Shown piece after piece: positions 7,303 through 15,515 of a DNA stretch of 19,828 nucleotides. This stretch comes from Methylophilaceae bacterium UBA6140 (lineage in GTDB: Bacteria; Pseudomonadota; Gammaproteobacteria; Burkholderiales; Methylophilaceae), in contig DIVE01000145.1 in the NCBI GenBank assembly GCA_002423265.1, positions 871-20,698 of the forward strand, in the 5' to 3' direction. The notes below the pieces were generated by a model. That model worked only from the letters and a program-made list of their open reading frames with translations, had not been told where the DNA came from and did not search any database. The translations under genes were made by a program, and so were the position numbers. Within the stretch, counting starts at the first letter, position 1; every line of letters begins with the position of its first letter.

Positions 7303-8457
7303 CTATCGCTCTTTGGACGGAGTGGATTTATCCGCCGGCTTGCTGCGCTCCAGCGTAAGTTTGTACTTGCTCACCTGCGTCAGCGTTTCATTGATGTCGG
7401 GGACTTCAATGATGATGTCGCTGGCCGAGAGCTGGCGCAGGGTGGAGAGCATGATCTTGCTCGAGTTTTCGCGCATGTCGAAATGATCCTGCAGCCATTT
7501 TTCTGCCGCGCGAAGGTCGGCGCGGTAGGTCGATTCATCATGCTGGAGCAGCGCGATGCGCGCACTCAGTAAACGCAATTTGATGTTTTCGCGCAAAAAG
7601 TAATTCTGTTCCGGTGATAGCAGTGGCGGTTCCGGCCGGTCGATGCGCTCCATGCGCACGACGTTTTTGATGTCCTGCCAGATTTCGTAGGCCAGTTTCT
7701 GCCAGGAGTTCGCTTGCCAGTCCGGCGCCTGTTGCGACTCGGGTTGAGGATGGCGGTCGCTGACCAGCGGCAGATCCTTGACGCTATCGGCCAGATTGTC
7801 GAGTTTGACGCTGATGCCGACCACATCGACGAAAGGCAGCTTTTGCAGTCGCTGGATATCCTGCGACAAGGCCTTGCGCAACTGGATGACCTGCGGTGTG
7901 TCGATCTGCTGCAGGCGGGCATCGGCGGTTTGCAGCGCGAGCAGCGCGGGTTTGATGTTGCCAGCCAGTTGCAGTTGCTGGTTAGCGATGGCCATCAGCT
8001 GTTCTACTTCGGCGATCAGGCGCTCTTCTCTGGTGTTGGCCAGTTCGTAATAAAGGGTTTGCAGCGCTTCCTGCTGATTGCGCGATTCGGCAAGTTTCTG
8101 TTCGAGTATGGCGATGCGGGCGCTTGCCTCGATGCTGCGCTCGTCGGCCAGTTTGGAAACAGTCAACGATTGCTGGTTGTTCAGGTTGTACTGCTCGAGC
8201 CGCATGGTGAGGACCTGTTCGAGCTGGGTGAAGCGATAACGGGTGTTGAGCCAATGCCAGGAAAGCGCGAGCAGCGCAATGATGGCCAGAATCAGCGCAC
8301 TGGTGCCGATGCCGCTGTATGTCTTCGGCGTGCTGCGCGCGTCGCCGCCGCTACCATTTTCGACCGGTTCCGCTGCCGCGGGCTGGCTGTTGCTGAAATC
8401 GGCCGCTTCCGGACTTTGCTCAGCCGTGTTTTCTGCTAATGTCTTTTCGTTGCTCAT
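7303..8457 (-). CDS. hemX: HemX family membrane-anchored coiled-coil protein
   Basis: This 384-residue protein belongs to the proteobacterial HemX family. It is frequently annotated as uroporphyrinogen-III C-methyltransferase, but it lacks the SAM-binding motifs of that enzyme. From the ATG at 8457 there is an acidic, low-complexity cytoplasmic tail (1-45), one membrane helix (51-70), a coiled coil rich in Glu, Gln and Leu (about 75-160) and a conserved helical domain. The start overlaps the hemD stop as ATGA, indicating translational coupling. An upstream in-frame start at 8487 would overlap hemD by 34 bases and is less likely. It probably works with HemY as a scaffold or regulator near the membrane. 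That role is inference from the gene cluster. Confidence 0.9.
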   Translation of the reverse strand: MSNEKTLAENTAEQSPEAADFSNSQPAAAEPVENGSGGDARSTPKTYSGIGTSALILAIIALLALSWHWLNTRYRFTQLEQVLTMRLEQYNLNNQQSLTVSKLADERSIEASARIAILEQKLAESRNQQEALQTLYYELANTREERLIAEVEQLMAIANQQLQLAGNIKPALLALQTADARLQQIDTPQVIQLRKALSQDIQRLQKLPFVDVVGISVKLDNLADSVKDLPLVSDRHPQPESQQAPDWQANSWQKLAYEIWQDIKNVVRMERIDRPEPPLLSPEQNYFLRENIKLRLLSARIALLQHDESTYRADLRAAEKWLQDHFDMRENSSKIMLSTLRQLSASDIIIEVPDINETLTQVSKYKLTLERSKPADKSTPSKER

Positions 8458-9239
8458 GTCGGCTCGTTCAAGGTTTTTGTCAAACACTGCAGCATCGCTT
8501 CATCTCCCGGGGCATCGGCCACGCAGAGATGCAGGTGATGGTCGCTGGCTTCTTCGGCGATACGTGCGTGATTGACGCAAATCGGCACAGCACGCAGCCA
8601 ATCTGCATTTCCATTCCCGGCCTCGGCCAGTTGCAGCAGGTGGCGCATCGCTTCCGAACTGGTGACCACCAGCGCGTCCAGTTGCTTATTCTGCCACAGG
8701 GCCTGCAAAACCCTCGCATCTGTTTGCGGATTAACACGTTGATAGCATTCAGCAAATATAACGTCGGCACCGCGCGACTGCAGCGTCTTGGCCAGCACTT
8801 CCCTGCCGCCGATGCCGCGTATGATCATACATTTCTTGCCACGGACATCGTGCATCTGTGGCAATGCCAACAGCGATTCGCTGTCGAACCGATGCTGCGG
8901 GATCAAGACTTCAGTGACGCCGAAAGCCACCAGCTCGCTGGCAGTAACCGGGCCGATGGCTGCAAAGCGCAAATGCGGCGGCAGGCCGTCAACGGCCCGG
9001 AGGATTCTCGGCATGCCGTGCTGAACAGCGTTGGAGCTGATAAAAATCGCCCAGTCGTAATCTGCCAGCGCGGCAATGGTCTGATCGAAACTGCGGTAAT
9101 CCCCAAGCGCGGTGATTGCGATCAAGGGGAACAGCGTCGCCTCGCCGCCTGCCGCCTCGACCAGTGCCTTCAGTTTATGGGCCTGCCCCGGCGGACGGGT
9201 GATGACGACATGCTTGCCGCTCAATCCCGGTGCGCCCAT
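8454..9239 (-). CDS. hemD: Uroporphyrinogen-III synthase
   Basis: The enzyme closes hydroxymethylbilane into uroporphyrinogen III with inversion of ring D, the branch point to haem, sirohaem and cobalamin. This 261-residue protein shows the two-lobed HemD pattern: VVITRPPGQA (11-20), FISSNAV (66-72), AAIGPVTA (93-100), ECYQRV with the conserved Tyr (164-169) and VVTSSEAM (191-198). HemD proteins are poorly conserved, so these motifs plus the position directly after hemC carry the call. The ATG at 9239 lies two bases after the hemC stop (TGAACATG). A TTG at 9245 is in frame but unnecessary. It overlaps hemX by four bases. Confidence 0.95.
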   Translation of the reverse strand: MGAPGLSGKHVVITRPPGQAHKLKALVEAAGGEATLFPLIAITALGDYRSFDQTIAALADYDWAIFISSNAVQHGMPRILRAVDGLPPHLRFAAIGPVTASELVAFGVTEVLIPQHRFDSESLLALPQMHDVRGKKCMIIRGIGGREVLAKTLQSRGADVIFAECYQRVNPQTDARVLQALWQNKQLDALVVTSSEAMRHLLQLAEAGNGNADWLRAVPICVNHARIAEEASDHHLHLCVADAPGDEAMLQCLTKTLNEPT

Positions 9240-9241
9240 GT

Positions 9242-10177
9242 TCAATGCTGGCCGGCCAGCGCCGCCAGTATCTTGTCTGCACCGCGGGCGACGAGTTTTT
9301 CTGCCAGTTGCTGACCGAGCTGTTCGGGGTGATGCGGGCTGCCGATCAGGCTTTCACGCAGCATTTCATGGCCATCGACGCTGGCGACGAAGCCGCGGAT
9401 ATGAATCTGATCGCCCCGTTTTTCGGCATAGGCGCCCAGTGGCACGGTACAACTGCCAGCCAGCGCACGACTCATGCCGCGCTCGGCTTCCACGCAGCAG
9501 GCGGTGTCGGCATGGTTGAGCGGCGCCAGCACTGGCAGCAAATCGGTGCGCGCGGCGCTGATCTCGATGCCCAGCGCGCCCTGGCCGACGGCAGGGATGC
9601 TGTCATCCGGATCGATCAGATCGGCGATGCGAGCCTCCAGCCCCAGCCGTTTGAGGCCGGCGGCCGCCAGAATGATGGCAGCATACTGGCCTTCATCCAG
9701 CTTGCGCAGACGGGTCTGCAGATTGCCGCGCAGGGATTCGATTTTGAGGTGTGGAAAACGCGCCTGCAACTGGCTCTGGCGGCGCAGGCTGGAAGTGCCG
9801 ACCACGCTGCCGGCGGGCAGTGCTGCCAGATTGGTGAAGTGATTGGAGACAAAGGCATCGCGCGGGTCTTCACGCTCACCGGTGGCGGCCATCACAAAGC
9901 CTTCGGGCAGGTGCATGGGCACGTCCTTCATCGAATGCACGGCAAGGTCGGCGCGGCCGTCGGCCAATGCCTGTTCCAGTTCCTTGACGAACAACCCCTT
10001 GCCGCCGATTCTTGCCAGCGGAGAATCCAGAATCTGGTCGCCTGTGGTCGTCATGCCGAGAATCTCGACCACGGTTTGCGGATACAGCGCCTGCAAACGG
10101 CTTTGAATATGTCTGGCCTGCCACATGGCGAGTGCGCTTTCGCGCGAGGCGATGACGAGTTTTTTCGGGATATTCAT
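9242..10177 (-). CDS. hemC: Hydroxymethylbilane synthase (porphobilinogen deaminase)
   Basis: The enzyme polymerises four porphobilinogen units into hydroxymethylbilane using a covalent dipyrromethane cofactor. Numbering from the ATG at 10177 (311 residues), it has [13 protein letters not shown] (9-21), catalytic Asp85 in [19 protein letters not shown] (150-161) and the cofactor-bearing Cys243 in [11 protein letters not shown]. All key residues are present and the length is normal. In-frame starts also exist at ATG 10189 and TTG 10201. None has a clear ribosome site, so the exact start is uncertain by a few residues. It is followed two bases later by hemD and lies 65-77 bases after algR, depending on the start. 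Confidence 0.96.
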   Translation of the reverse strand: MNIPKKLVIASRESALAMWQARHIQSRLQALYPQTVVEILGMTTTGDQILDSPLARIGGKGLFVKELEQALADGRADLAVHSMKDVPMHLPEGFVMAATGEREDPRDAFVSNHFTNLAALPAGSVVGTSSLRRQSQLQARFPHLKIESLRGNLQTRLRKLDEGQYAAIILAAAGLKRLGLEARIADLIDPDDSIPAVGQGALGIEISAARTDLLPVLAPLNHADTACCVEAERGMSRALAGSCTVPLGAYAEKRGDQIHIRGFVASVDGHEMLRESLIGSPHHPEQLGQQLAEKLVARGADKILAALAGQH

Positions 10178-10223
10178 GGCGGTGGTCATAAAGACGGACA
10201 ATCAGCAGGAAATACGTGAGCAG

Positions 10224-10229
10224 ATTTTA
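10224..10229 (-). promoter_or_regulatory. Candidate -10 box upstream of hemC
   Basis: TAAAAT on the minus strand lies 34-46 bases before the possible hemC start codons. The -35 position at 17-base spacing (TCGGCC) does not match consensus, so use would need an activator. AlgR, encoded just upstream, is the obvious but untested candidate. Confidence 0.25.
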
Positions 10230-10234
10230 GCACA

Positions 10235-10250
10235 GGCCGTGATGCCGGCC
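10235..10250 (-). other. Small GC-rich hairpin after algR
   Basis: GGCCG-6 bases-CGGCC lies four bases beyond the algR stop. It lacks a T-run, so it is probably not an efficient terminator. It could attenuate or help define the boundary between algZR and the hem genes. Confidence 0.3.
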
Positions 10251-10254
10251 GATT

Positions 10255-11007
10255 TCATCCACGCAGACGTTCTTTCAGCAGATGCTGCTGACGGCGGCTG
10301 ACCGCAATGGTTTCGGGCACATCACGTAAAAGCGCGACATAGTGATGGTCGCCGTCCTGATCGTGGCGCCGCTCATAACCGGCGATAAAATCTTGTGCCA
10401 CCAGACAGTTGCGGTGCAGACGCAGGAAACGTTCGCCGAATTCCTGCTCGATGGCAGTGAGCGAGTCTTCGATCAGGTATTCGCGCTCTTTGGTGCGCAG
10501 CGTCAGATACTTCAGCTCCGCGCGCAGATAGATGACCTCGGAAACCGGCACCAGCTGCAAGCGGCCGCGTTCGATGACGCCGAAGTGCGAGCGTGGCGAT
10601 TGCAGCGGCTGGAGTGCCTCCAACTGAGCCCGCTTCAGTTTCGACGCTTTGTTCAATGCGGCCTGCAGGCGTTCAAGACGGATGGGTTTCAGCAGGTAAT
10701 CCAGCGCGTTCATCTCAAAGGCCTTGACTGCATAATTGTCGTAGGCGGTGGTAAATATGACGGCGGGAGGTTCGGCCAGATTCTGCAGATGGCGGGCCGC
10801 TTCGATGCCGTCCATCTGCGGCATGCGGATATCGAGCAGTACCAGCGCGGGGCTATTTGCTGTCGCCATGGCAAGCAGTTCCAGACCGTTCCTTGCTTCA
10901 CCGAGCAGGCGCACCTGTTCGACCTGGCCCAGCAGCTCGCGCAAGCGGTTACGCGCCGGGGTTTCGTCATCTGCGATGAGGACACTGATTTCGTTCATGA
11001 TTGGCAT
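10255..11007 (-). CDS. algR: LytTR-type response regulator, AlgR homologue
   Basis: This is a 250-residue DNA-binding response regulator. The receiver domain (residues 6-125 from the ATG at 11007) has the acidic pair Asp13/Asp14, the phospho-acceptor Asp59 in LLDIRMP, the switch residues FTTAYD and the lysine of LLKPI. The C-terminal LytTR domain (about 140-248) includes FGVIERGRLQLVPVSEVIYL and RLHRNCLV. It starts two bases after the algZ stop (TGAACATG). A second ATG at 10998 is possible. In Pseudomonas aeruginosa AlgR controls alginate, type IV pilus and other genes and is likewise encoded directly upstream of hemC. The regulon here is unknown, but the gene order is shared. Confidence 0.94.
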   Translation of the reverse strand: MPIMNEISVLIADDETPARNRLRELLGQVEQVRLLGEARNGLELLAMATANSPALVLLDIRMPQMDGIEAARHLQNLAEPPAVIFTTAYDNYAVKAFEMNALDYLLKPIRLERLQAALNKASKLKRAQLEALQPLQSPRSHFGVIERGRLQLVPVSEVIYLRAELKYLTLRTKEREYLIEDSLTAIEQEFGERFLRLHRNCLVAQDFIAGYERRHDQDGDHHYVALLRDVPETIAVSRRQQHLLKERLRG

Positions 11008-11009
11008 GT

Positions 11010-12059
11010 TCAGCGCGTTGCGCCGCGATGATAGGGGATCACGATTTCAACCTGATACAGGCCGTTGCCGCAATGGCTGCCGAGACTGGCTTCGGCATCG
11101 AAATGCAGCATCAGCCGTTCGCGGATATTGTTCAGGGCCATCTTGTTGCCGTTGTGATGCTGGTTTTTTTGCGGCAGGTAGGGGTTGCTCAGGCGGATAT
11201 GTATTTCCTTGTTTTTCACTTCGATATGGATGTTGACGGTACCGCCCTCCGGCATCGGCTCGACGCCGTGGTAAACCGCATTTTCCAGCAAGGGTTGCAA
11301 TACCAGCGGCGGCATCAGCGCATCGGGCGGTACCTGTTCAATCTGCCAGTCGATCTGCAGGCGCTCTTCCAGCCGCAGCTTTTCCAGCGCAAGATATTGC
11401 CGGCACAGCGCCAGTTCCTGCGCCAGCGGTACCAGCTCGCGGTTATCGGCCATCAGCACGCGAAACAGATCGGCCATGTCCTCCAGTGCGGTTTCTGCCC
11501 GTCTCGGGTCGCTACGCACGATGGACAGTACGGCGTTAATGCAATTGAACAGAAAGTGCGGCCGGATTCTTGCCTGCAGCGCTTGCATGCGCGCTTCGTT
11601 GATGGCGGGCGAGAGGGCGCGTTCGCGCAGATTGAAGTAAGCCAGCACCAGCAAGCTCATGATGGCCGCTATCAGCCACAAACGCAGCAGCGGTGCTGTG
11701 GCATCAGCTCCGAAAAGGTAGATGCCGCTTTGTTGAACGGCCCAGGTGGCGGCCAGCGTGATGGCGACAGTGGTTGCTGCACCGGCGTAGTAGGGCAATT
11801 TGCGCAAGAAGGGATAAAACAGATAAAAAATCAGTAGACTGAGTAGCAGAACCGGCTGCAGAATCACCGAAAGTTCCAGCATTTTTTGCGGGATCTGCCT
11901 GGGCTCGCTGGTTAGCAGCAGTGCTGCAATCAGCGCCATGAGATTGGCCGCGAGCAGAATGCGCAAACAAACACCAAGGTTGCGCAAATCCGGCAAATGC
12001 TGGCCGGGCTCGCGAAAGACACTGACGGCAAAGCTTGGGTTTTGCTTTATACTTGTCAT
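11010..12059 (-). CDS. algZ: LytS-type sensor histidine kinase, AlgZ/FimS homologue
   Basis: This is a 349-residue membrane sensor kinase of the His_kinase (PF06580) type. Four hydrophobic helices lie at about 31-50, 66-84, 91-110 and 122-142, with no sizeable periplasmic domain. The cytoplasmic part begins with RIRPHFLFNCINA, where His168 is the expected phospho-acceptor, and has the N-box PLLENAVYHG (Asn260). The glycine-rich lid is reduced to NGNKMALNNIRERL instead of GxGxGL. As I recall, Pseudomonas AlgZ has a similar unusual lid, so this is probably a subfamily trait rather than damage. It is paired with algR two bases downstream. Its start is 31 bases from the divergent argH. A weak GGA ribosome site precedes the ATG. 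Confidence 0.92.
   Translation of the reverse strand: MTSIKQNPSFAVSVFREPGQHLPDLRNLGVCLRILLAANLMALIAALLLTSEPRQIPQKMLELSVILQPVLLLSLLIFYLFYPFLRKLPYYAGAATTVAITLAATWAVQQSGIYLFGADATAPLLRLWLIAAIMSLLVLAYFNLRERALSPAINEARMQALQARIRPHFLFNCINAVLSIVRSDPRRAETALEDMADLFRVLMADNRELVPLAQELALCRQYLALEKLRLEERLQIDWQIEQVPPDALMPPLVLQPLLENAVYHGVEPMPEGGTVNIHIEVKNKEIHIRLSNPYLPQKNQHHNGNKMALNNIRERLMLHFDAEASLGSHCGNGLYQVEIVIPYHRGATR
12048..12053 (+). promoter_or_regulatory. Candidate -10 box of argH
   Basis: TATACT matches the -10 consensus at five of six positions and lies 37 bases upstream of the argH ATG, predicting a leader of about 30 bases. It falls inside the first codons of the divergent algZ. No good -35 is visible at 16-18 bases. 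An alternative pair is TTGGGT (12035-12040) with TATAAG (12059-12064) at 18 bases. Confidence 0.35.
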
Positions 12060-12090
12060 ATAAGTCCATTATTCTTAATCATTTTTTAAC

Positions 12091-13497
12091 ATGCAAGATA
12101 ATTCCGAAATTAAAAAACCGCAATCCAAAACCTGGTCCGGCCGCTTCAACGAGCCGGTGGCAGAGCTCGTCAAGCGTTACACCGCGTCGGTCGGTTTTGA
12201 CCAGCGGCTGGCCGAATTCGACATACAGGGCTCGCTCGCACATGCGCGCATGCTGGGCGCGCAGGGAATTATCGGCAACGATGACGTTGAAGCCATCGAA
12301 AAAGGCCTCAAGGAAATCCTGCAGGAGATTCGTGACGGCAAATTCGTCTGGTCGCTCGATCTGGAAGACGTGCATCTCAACATCGAAAAACGCCTGACCG
12401 ACAAGATCGGCGATGCCGGCAAACGCTTGCATACCGGCCGTTCACGCAATGATCAGGTGGCGACTGACGTGCGGCTCTGGCTGCGTGCGACGGCTGATGA
12501 AGTGGTGGCGAAGATTCGCCAGCTGCAGGCCGCTATCGTCGATCTGGCGGAAGCGCATTACGATACCGCTATGCCGGGGTTTACCCATCTGCAGGTCGCG
12601 CAGCCGGTGACTTTCGGCCATCACCTGCTGGCTTACTTCGAAATGCTGCAGCGCGATGCCGCCCGCTTCATCGATGCGCGTAAACGTATCAATCGCTTGC
12701 CGCTTGGTGCCGCCGCATTGGCCGGTACCAGCTATCCGATCAATCGCGAAATGGTGGCAAAGGCACTGGATTTCGACGGTGTTTGCGAGAATTCGCTGGA
12801 TGCCGTTTCCGATCGCGATTTTGCTATCGAATTCACGGCTGCTGCCGCACTGGTGATGACCCATCTTTCGCGCTTGTCCGAAGAACTCATCCTCTGGTCC
12901 AGCCCGCGCTTCGGCTTCATTGATATCGCCGACCGCTTCTGCACAGGTTCTTCCATCATGCCGCAGAAAAAGAACCCGGACGTACCGGAGCTGGTGCGCG
13001 GCAAGACCGGCCGCGTCAACGGCCATCTGGTAGCGCTGCTGACCCTGATGAAAAGCCAGCCGCTGGCCTATAACAAGGACAATCAGGAAGACAAGGAACC
13101 GCTGTTCGATACCGCCGACACGCTGCTGGTGACGCTGGAAATCTATGCCGACATGATGCGCGGCATCAAGGTCGACAAGGATGCGATGCGCACTGCCGCG
13201 ACCGAAGGCTTTGCCACGGCGACCGATCTGGCCGACTATCTGGTGAAAAAAGGCATTCCGTTCCGCGATGCGCACGAAGTGGTGGCGAGGGCAGTGCGTC
13301 ACGCCGCCGACAAGGGCTGCGATCTGGCGGATCTGAATCTGGCCGAACTGCAGGAGTTCAGCCTGCATATCACCGAGGATGTGTATGCCGTCCTGACGCT
13401 TGAAGGTTCGCTGGCGAGCCGCGATCATATCGGCGGTACTGCGCCGCGCCAGGTCAAGGCCGCCATCGCCCGCGCCAGGAAGGCGCTGTCTGTCTGA
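12091..13497 (+). CDS. argH: Argininosuccinate lyase
   Basis: The enzyme splits argininosuccinate into arginine and fumarate, the last step of arginine synthesis, and is a cytoplasmic homotetramer of the fumarase/aspartase superfamily. This 468-residue sequence has the normal length. It shows [13 protein letters not shown] (114-126), the general-acid/base His166 in [10 protein letters not shown] and the superfamily signature loop [11 protein letters not shown] (286-296) that carries the catalytic serine. No Shine-Dalgarno site is visible in the AT-rich stretch before the ATG. It diverges from algZ with 31 bases between the starts, an arrangement also found in Pseudomonas. Its stop is four bases from the stop of the convergent hemW, with no terminator between. 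Confidence 0.98.
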   Translation: MQDNSEIKKPQSKTWSGRFNEPVAELVKRYTASVGFDQRLAEFDIQGSLAHARMLGAQGIIGNDDVEAIEKGLKEILQEIRDGKFVWSLDLEDVHLNIEKRLTDKIGDAGKRLHTGRSRNDQVATDVRLWLRATADEVVAKIRQLQAAIVDLAEAHYDTAMPGFTHLQVAQPVTFGHHLLAYFEMLQRDAARFIDARKRINRLPLGAAALAGTSYPINREMVAKALDFDGVCENSLDAVSDRDFAIEFTAAAALVMTHLSRLSEELILWSSPRFGFIDIADRFCTGSSIMPQKKNPDVPELVRGKTGRVNGHLVALLTLMKSQPLAYNKDNQEDKEPLFDTADTLLVTLEIYADMMRGIKVDKDAMRTAATEGFATATDLADYLVKKGIPFRDAHEVVARAVRHAADKGCDLADLNLAELQEFSLHITEDVYAVLTLEGSLASRDHIGGTAPRQVKAAIARARKALSV

Positions 13498-13501
13498 GAA
13501 G

Positions 13502-14704
13502 CTAATCCAGAAAAATCTGCAGCAATTCGTTCAGAAAGCGTTGGCCCAGCAAAGTAGGCTTGATGAGGTTGTTCCCAACCTCGATCAGGCCTTTTTCTTT
13601 TGCGGCCCTGAGTGCCGGTTCCACAGTGCTGAGCGGCATGCCGGTTCTGAGTAGGAACAGCTCCGGATCAAAACCCTCGGTCAGGCGCAGTGCGTTCATC
13701 ATGAATTCAAACCCGAGTTCTTCATGACCGATCTCCCAGACCTGATCGGCAGCCTCGCCGCGGACGGCGTTTTCCAGATAGCGGTTGGGGTGCTTGTGAC
13801 GGCTTTCGCGCGTGATGCGGTCGTGATAGCTGAGTTTGCTGTGCGCACCGGCGCCGATACCGAGATAATCGCCGAAGGTCCAGTAGTTGAGGTTGTGTCT
13901 GGCGCGTTTGCCCTGTTGCGCGAACGCCGAGGTTTCGTAATGCTGGTAGCCATGACCGGTCAGCAGGTTTTCGATTTCCGCCTGCATCGCCGCGCTGGTG
14001 TCGTCGTCAGGCAGGCTGGGCGGCGTGCGGTGGAAAGGCGTATTGGGTTCCAGCGTCAGGTGGTAGAAAGACAGATGCGAGGGGGCGAGGGCCACCGCGC
14101 GTTTGGCATCGGCCAACGCGTCCCGCAGGCTTTGGTCCGGTAGTGCATACATCAGATCCAGATTTACGCGGTCGAAGGTCGCGAGTGCCAGCTCGGCGGC
14201 AGTCATGGCTTGTTTTTCGTCGTGGATGCGGCCCAGTGCGGCCAGATAGCGGTTATCGAAACTCTGGATACCGAGCGACAGACGGTTGATGCCGGCATCC
14301 CGATAGCCCCGGAAATGTGCGGCATCGACCGTGCCGGGGTTGGCCTCCAGCGTGATTTCGGCCTCGTATTCGAGTGGCGTCAGCATGCGCACCTGGCTCA
14401 GGATGCGGTCGATCGCCTCCGGCGAAAACAGGCTGGGGGTGCCGCCGCCGAAGAATACGCTGCGAATTTTGCGTCCCCAGATTTTGGGCACCGATTGCTC
14501 CAGATCGGCGATCAGCGCATCGACGTAGGCCTGCTCGGGAATCTCCTGCCGTGCTTCATGCGAGTTGAAATCGCAATAAGGACATTTGCGCACGCACCAG
14601 GGAATGTGGATGTAAAGCGCGAGCGGTGGCGGGGTACCGAGTCCGGAACGTGTCGTTGTTGCAGCGCTGCCGGCTGGCGTATGGATCGGGATGATCGGAA
14701 TCAT
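13502..14704 (-). CDS. hemW: Radical SAM haem chaperone HemW
   Basis: HemW binds haem and a [4Fe-4S] cluster and is thought to deliver haem to respiratory proteins. It is often mislabelled coproporphyrinogen III oxidase (HemN). In this 400-residue protein, YIHIPWCVRKCPYCDF (31-46) gives the cluster ligands Cys37, Cys41 and Cys44. Phe, not Cys, follows two residues later, which distinguishes HemW from HemN. FFGGGTPSLF and ITLEANPGT are the SAM-contacting motifs, and the HemN C-terminal domain covers about 300-395. About 28 residues precede the radical SAM core. The ATG overlaps the upstream small gene as ATGA, so hemW is translationally coupled to it and to rdgB. Confidence 0.95.
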   Translation of the reverse strand: MIPIIPIHTPAGSAATTTRSGLGTPPPLALYIHIPWCVRKCPYCDFNSHEARQEIPEQAYVDALIADLEQSVPKIWGRKIRSVFFGGGTPSLFSPEAIDRILSQVRMLTPLEYEAEITLEANPGTVDAAHFRGYRDAGINRLSLGIQSFDNRYLAALGRIHDEKQAMTAAELALATFDRVNLDLMYALPDQSLRDALADAKRAVALAPSHLSFYHLTLEPNTPFHRTPPSLPDDDTSAAMQAEIENLLTGHGYQHYETSAFAQQGKRARHNLNYWTFGDYLGIGAGAHSKLSYHDRITRESRHKHPNRYLENAVRGEAADQVWEIGHEELGFEFMMNALRLTEGFDPELFLLRTGMPLSTVEPALRAAKEKGLIEVGNNLIKPTLLGQRFLNELLQIFLD

Positions 14705-14922
14705 GAGGGCCGGTAGGGGTTGGTCAGCTCGTCGACCAGCCGGTGCAGGGCAGCGCGGATCTGGTTTTCCGAAACCTCCATCAAGAGGCCGTCTTCAAGT
14801 GCGTCCTGGGCGATTTGCCTGATTTCGTCGAAATTTTCTTTCATGACCTTGACCTTTTCGGTGCAAGAGACGACCGATCCGTCGTCGCGCTGCCAGATCG
14901 GCCACGGCTTGCCTGCGGTCAT
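14701..14922 (-). CDS. Small conserved-looking protein between rdgB and hemW, function unknown
   Basis: I do not recognise a named family for this 73-residue protein. The first third ([20 protein letters not shown]) looks like a short beta structure with two tryptophans. The remainder (about 22-68) is a charged amphipathic helical segment including ENFDEIRQIAQDALEDG and IRAALHRLVDELTNPY. There is no signal peptide or membrane segment. The gene is supported as real by overlapping its neighbours exactly, ATGA with the rdgB stop upstream and ATGA with the hemW start downstream. Its protein-like composition also supports it. An internal ATG at residue 27 could give a shorter product. It could be a partner of RdgB or HemW, but this is only context. 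Confidence 0.8.
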   Translation of the reverse strand: MTAGKPWPIWQRDDGSVVSCTEKVKVMKENFDEIRQIAQDALEDGLLMEVSENQIRAALHRLVDELTNPYRPS

Positions 14923-15515
14923 GATTGCAGCCTTTCGATCAGTTGCAGCATTTCACGCATGGCATGGCCGCGGTGACTGATGCGGTTCTTGATCTCCATG
15001 CTCAACTCGGCGCCACTCTGGCCGGTTTTCAGATCGAGAAAGAGCGGATCGTAACCGAAGCCACCGCTGCCGCGCGGCGCTTCCAGTATCTCGCCTTGCC
15101 AGACGCCCTGCGCGATCAGCGGCTGCGGGTCTTCCGGGTTGCGTACCAGTACCATCACGCAGTAATAATGGGCGCGGCGGTCGAGTTTTCCGCTCAATGC
15201 CTCAAGCAGCTTTTCGTTGTTGCGTGCGTCCGATTTCGGTTCGCCGCCGAAACGGGCGGAGTAGACGCCGGGCGCGCCATGCAAGACGTCGACGCAAATG
15301 CCGGAATCATCCGCCAGTGCCGGCAGCCCGCTATGAAGGCTGGCATGACGGGCTTTTGCCAGCGCGTTTTCGATGAAGGTGAAATAAGGTTCGTCGGCTT
15401 CGGGCACGCTGAAGTCGGATTGCGGCAGCACTTCGATATTGAGCGGCGTCAGCAGCTGGCGGATTTCGCGCAGTTTGCCGGCATTGCCGCTGGCAATCAC
15501 GATGCGGTCAAACAC
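14919..15515 (-). CDS. rdgB: dITP/XTP pyrophosphatase (RdgB/Ham1 family)
   Basis: The enzyme hydrolyses non-canonical purine triphosphates (dITP, ITP, XTP) to monophosphates, keeping deaminated bases out of nucleic acids. This 198-residue protein has [10 protein letters not shown] (9-18), [12 protein letters not shown] (48-59), ADDSG with the catalytic Asp69 (68-72), [16 protein letters not shown] and ISHRGHAM. The start is a GTG at 15515, eight bases inside the rph stop, with AAGG upstream. It gives the normal family length. The frame remains open further upstream to 15644, but that stretch lies within rph and is not family-like. It ends with an ATGA overlap into the small gene before hemW. 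Confidence 0.96.
   Translation of the reverse strand: MFDRIVIASGNAGKLREIRQLLTPLNIEVLPQSDFSVPEADEPYFTFIENALAKARHASLHSGLPALADDSGICVDVLHGAPGVYSARFGGEPKSDARNNEKLLEALSGKLDRRAHYYCVMVLVRNPEDPQPLIAQGVWQGEILEAPRGSGGFGYDPLFLDLKTGQSGAELSMEIKNRISHRGHAMREMLQLIERLQS

Noticed and set aside
7303..8457. Annotation as uroporphyrinogen-III C-methyltransferase
   Set aside because: One membrane helix plus coiled coil and no SAM-binding motif; the name is inherited from an old fusion-based annotation.
9230..10219. 329-residue plus-strand open frame opposite hemC
   Set aside because: hemC is unambiguous on the other strand and the antisense product shows no domain.
12442..13428. 328-residue open frame opposite argH
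   Set aside because: Antisense shadow of a well-conserved gene; low-complexity His/Gln/Arg composition and no family features.
13495..13504. Terminator between argH and hemW
   Set aside because: Only four bases separate the stops and no hairpin with a T-run is visible.
13502..14704. Annotation as oxygen-independent coproporphyrinogen III oxidase HemN
   Set aside because: The cluster motif is Cx3Cx2C followed by Asp-Phe, lacking the fourth Cys of HemN, so HemW fits better.
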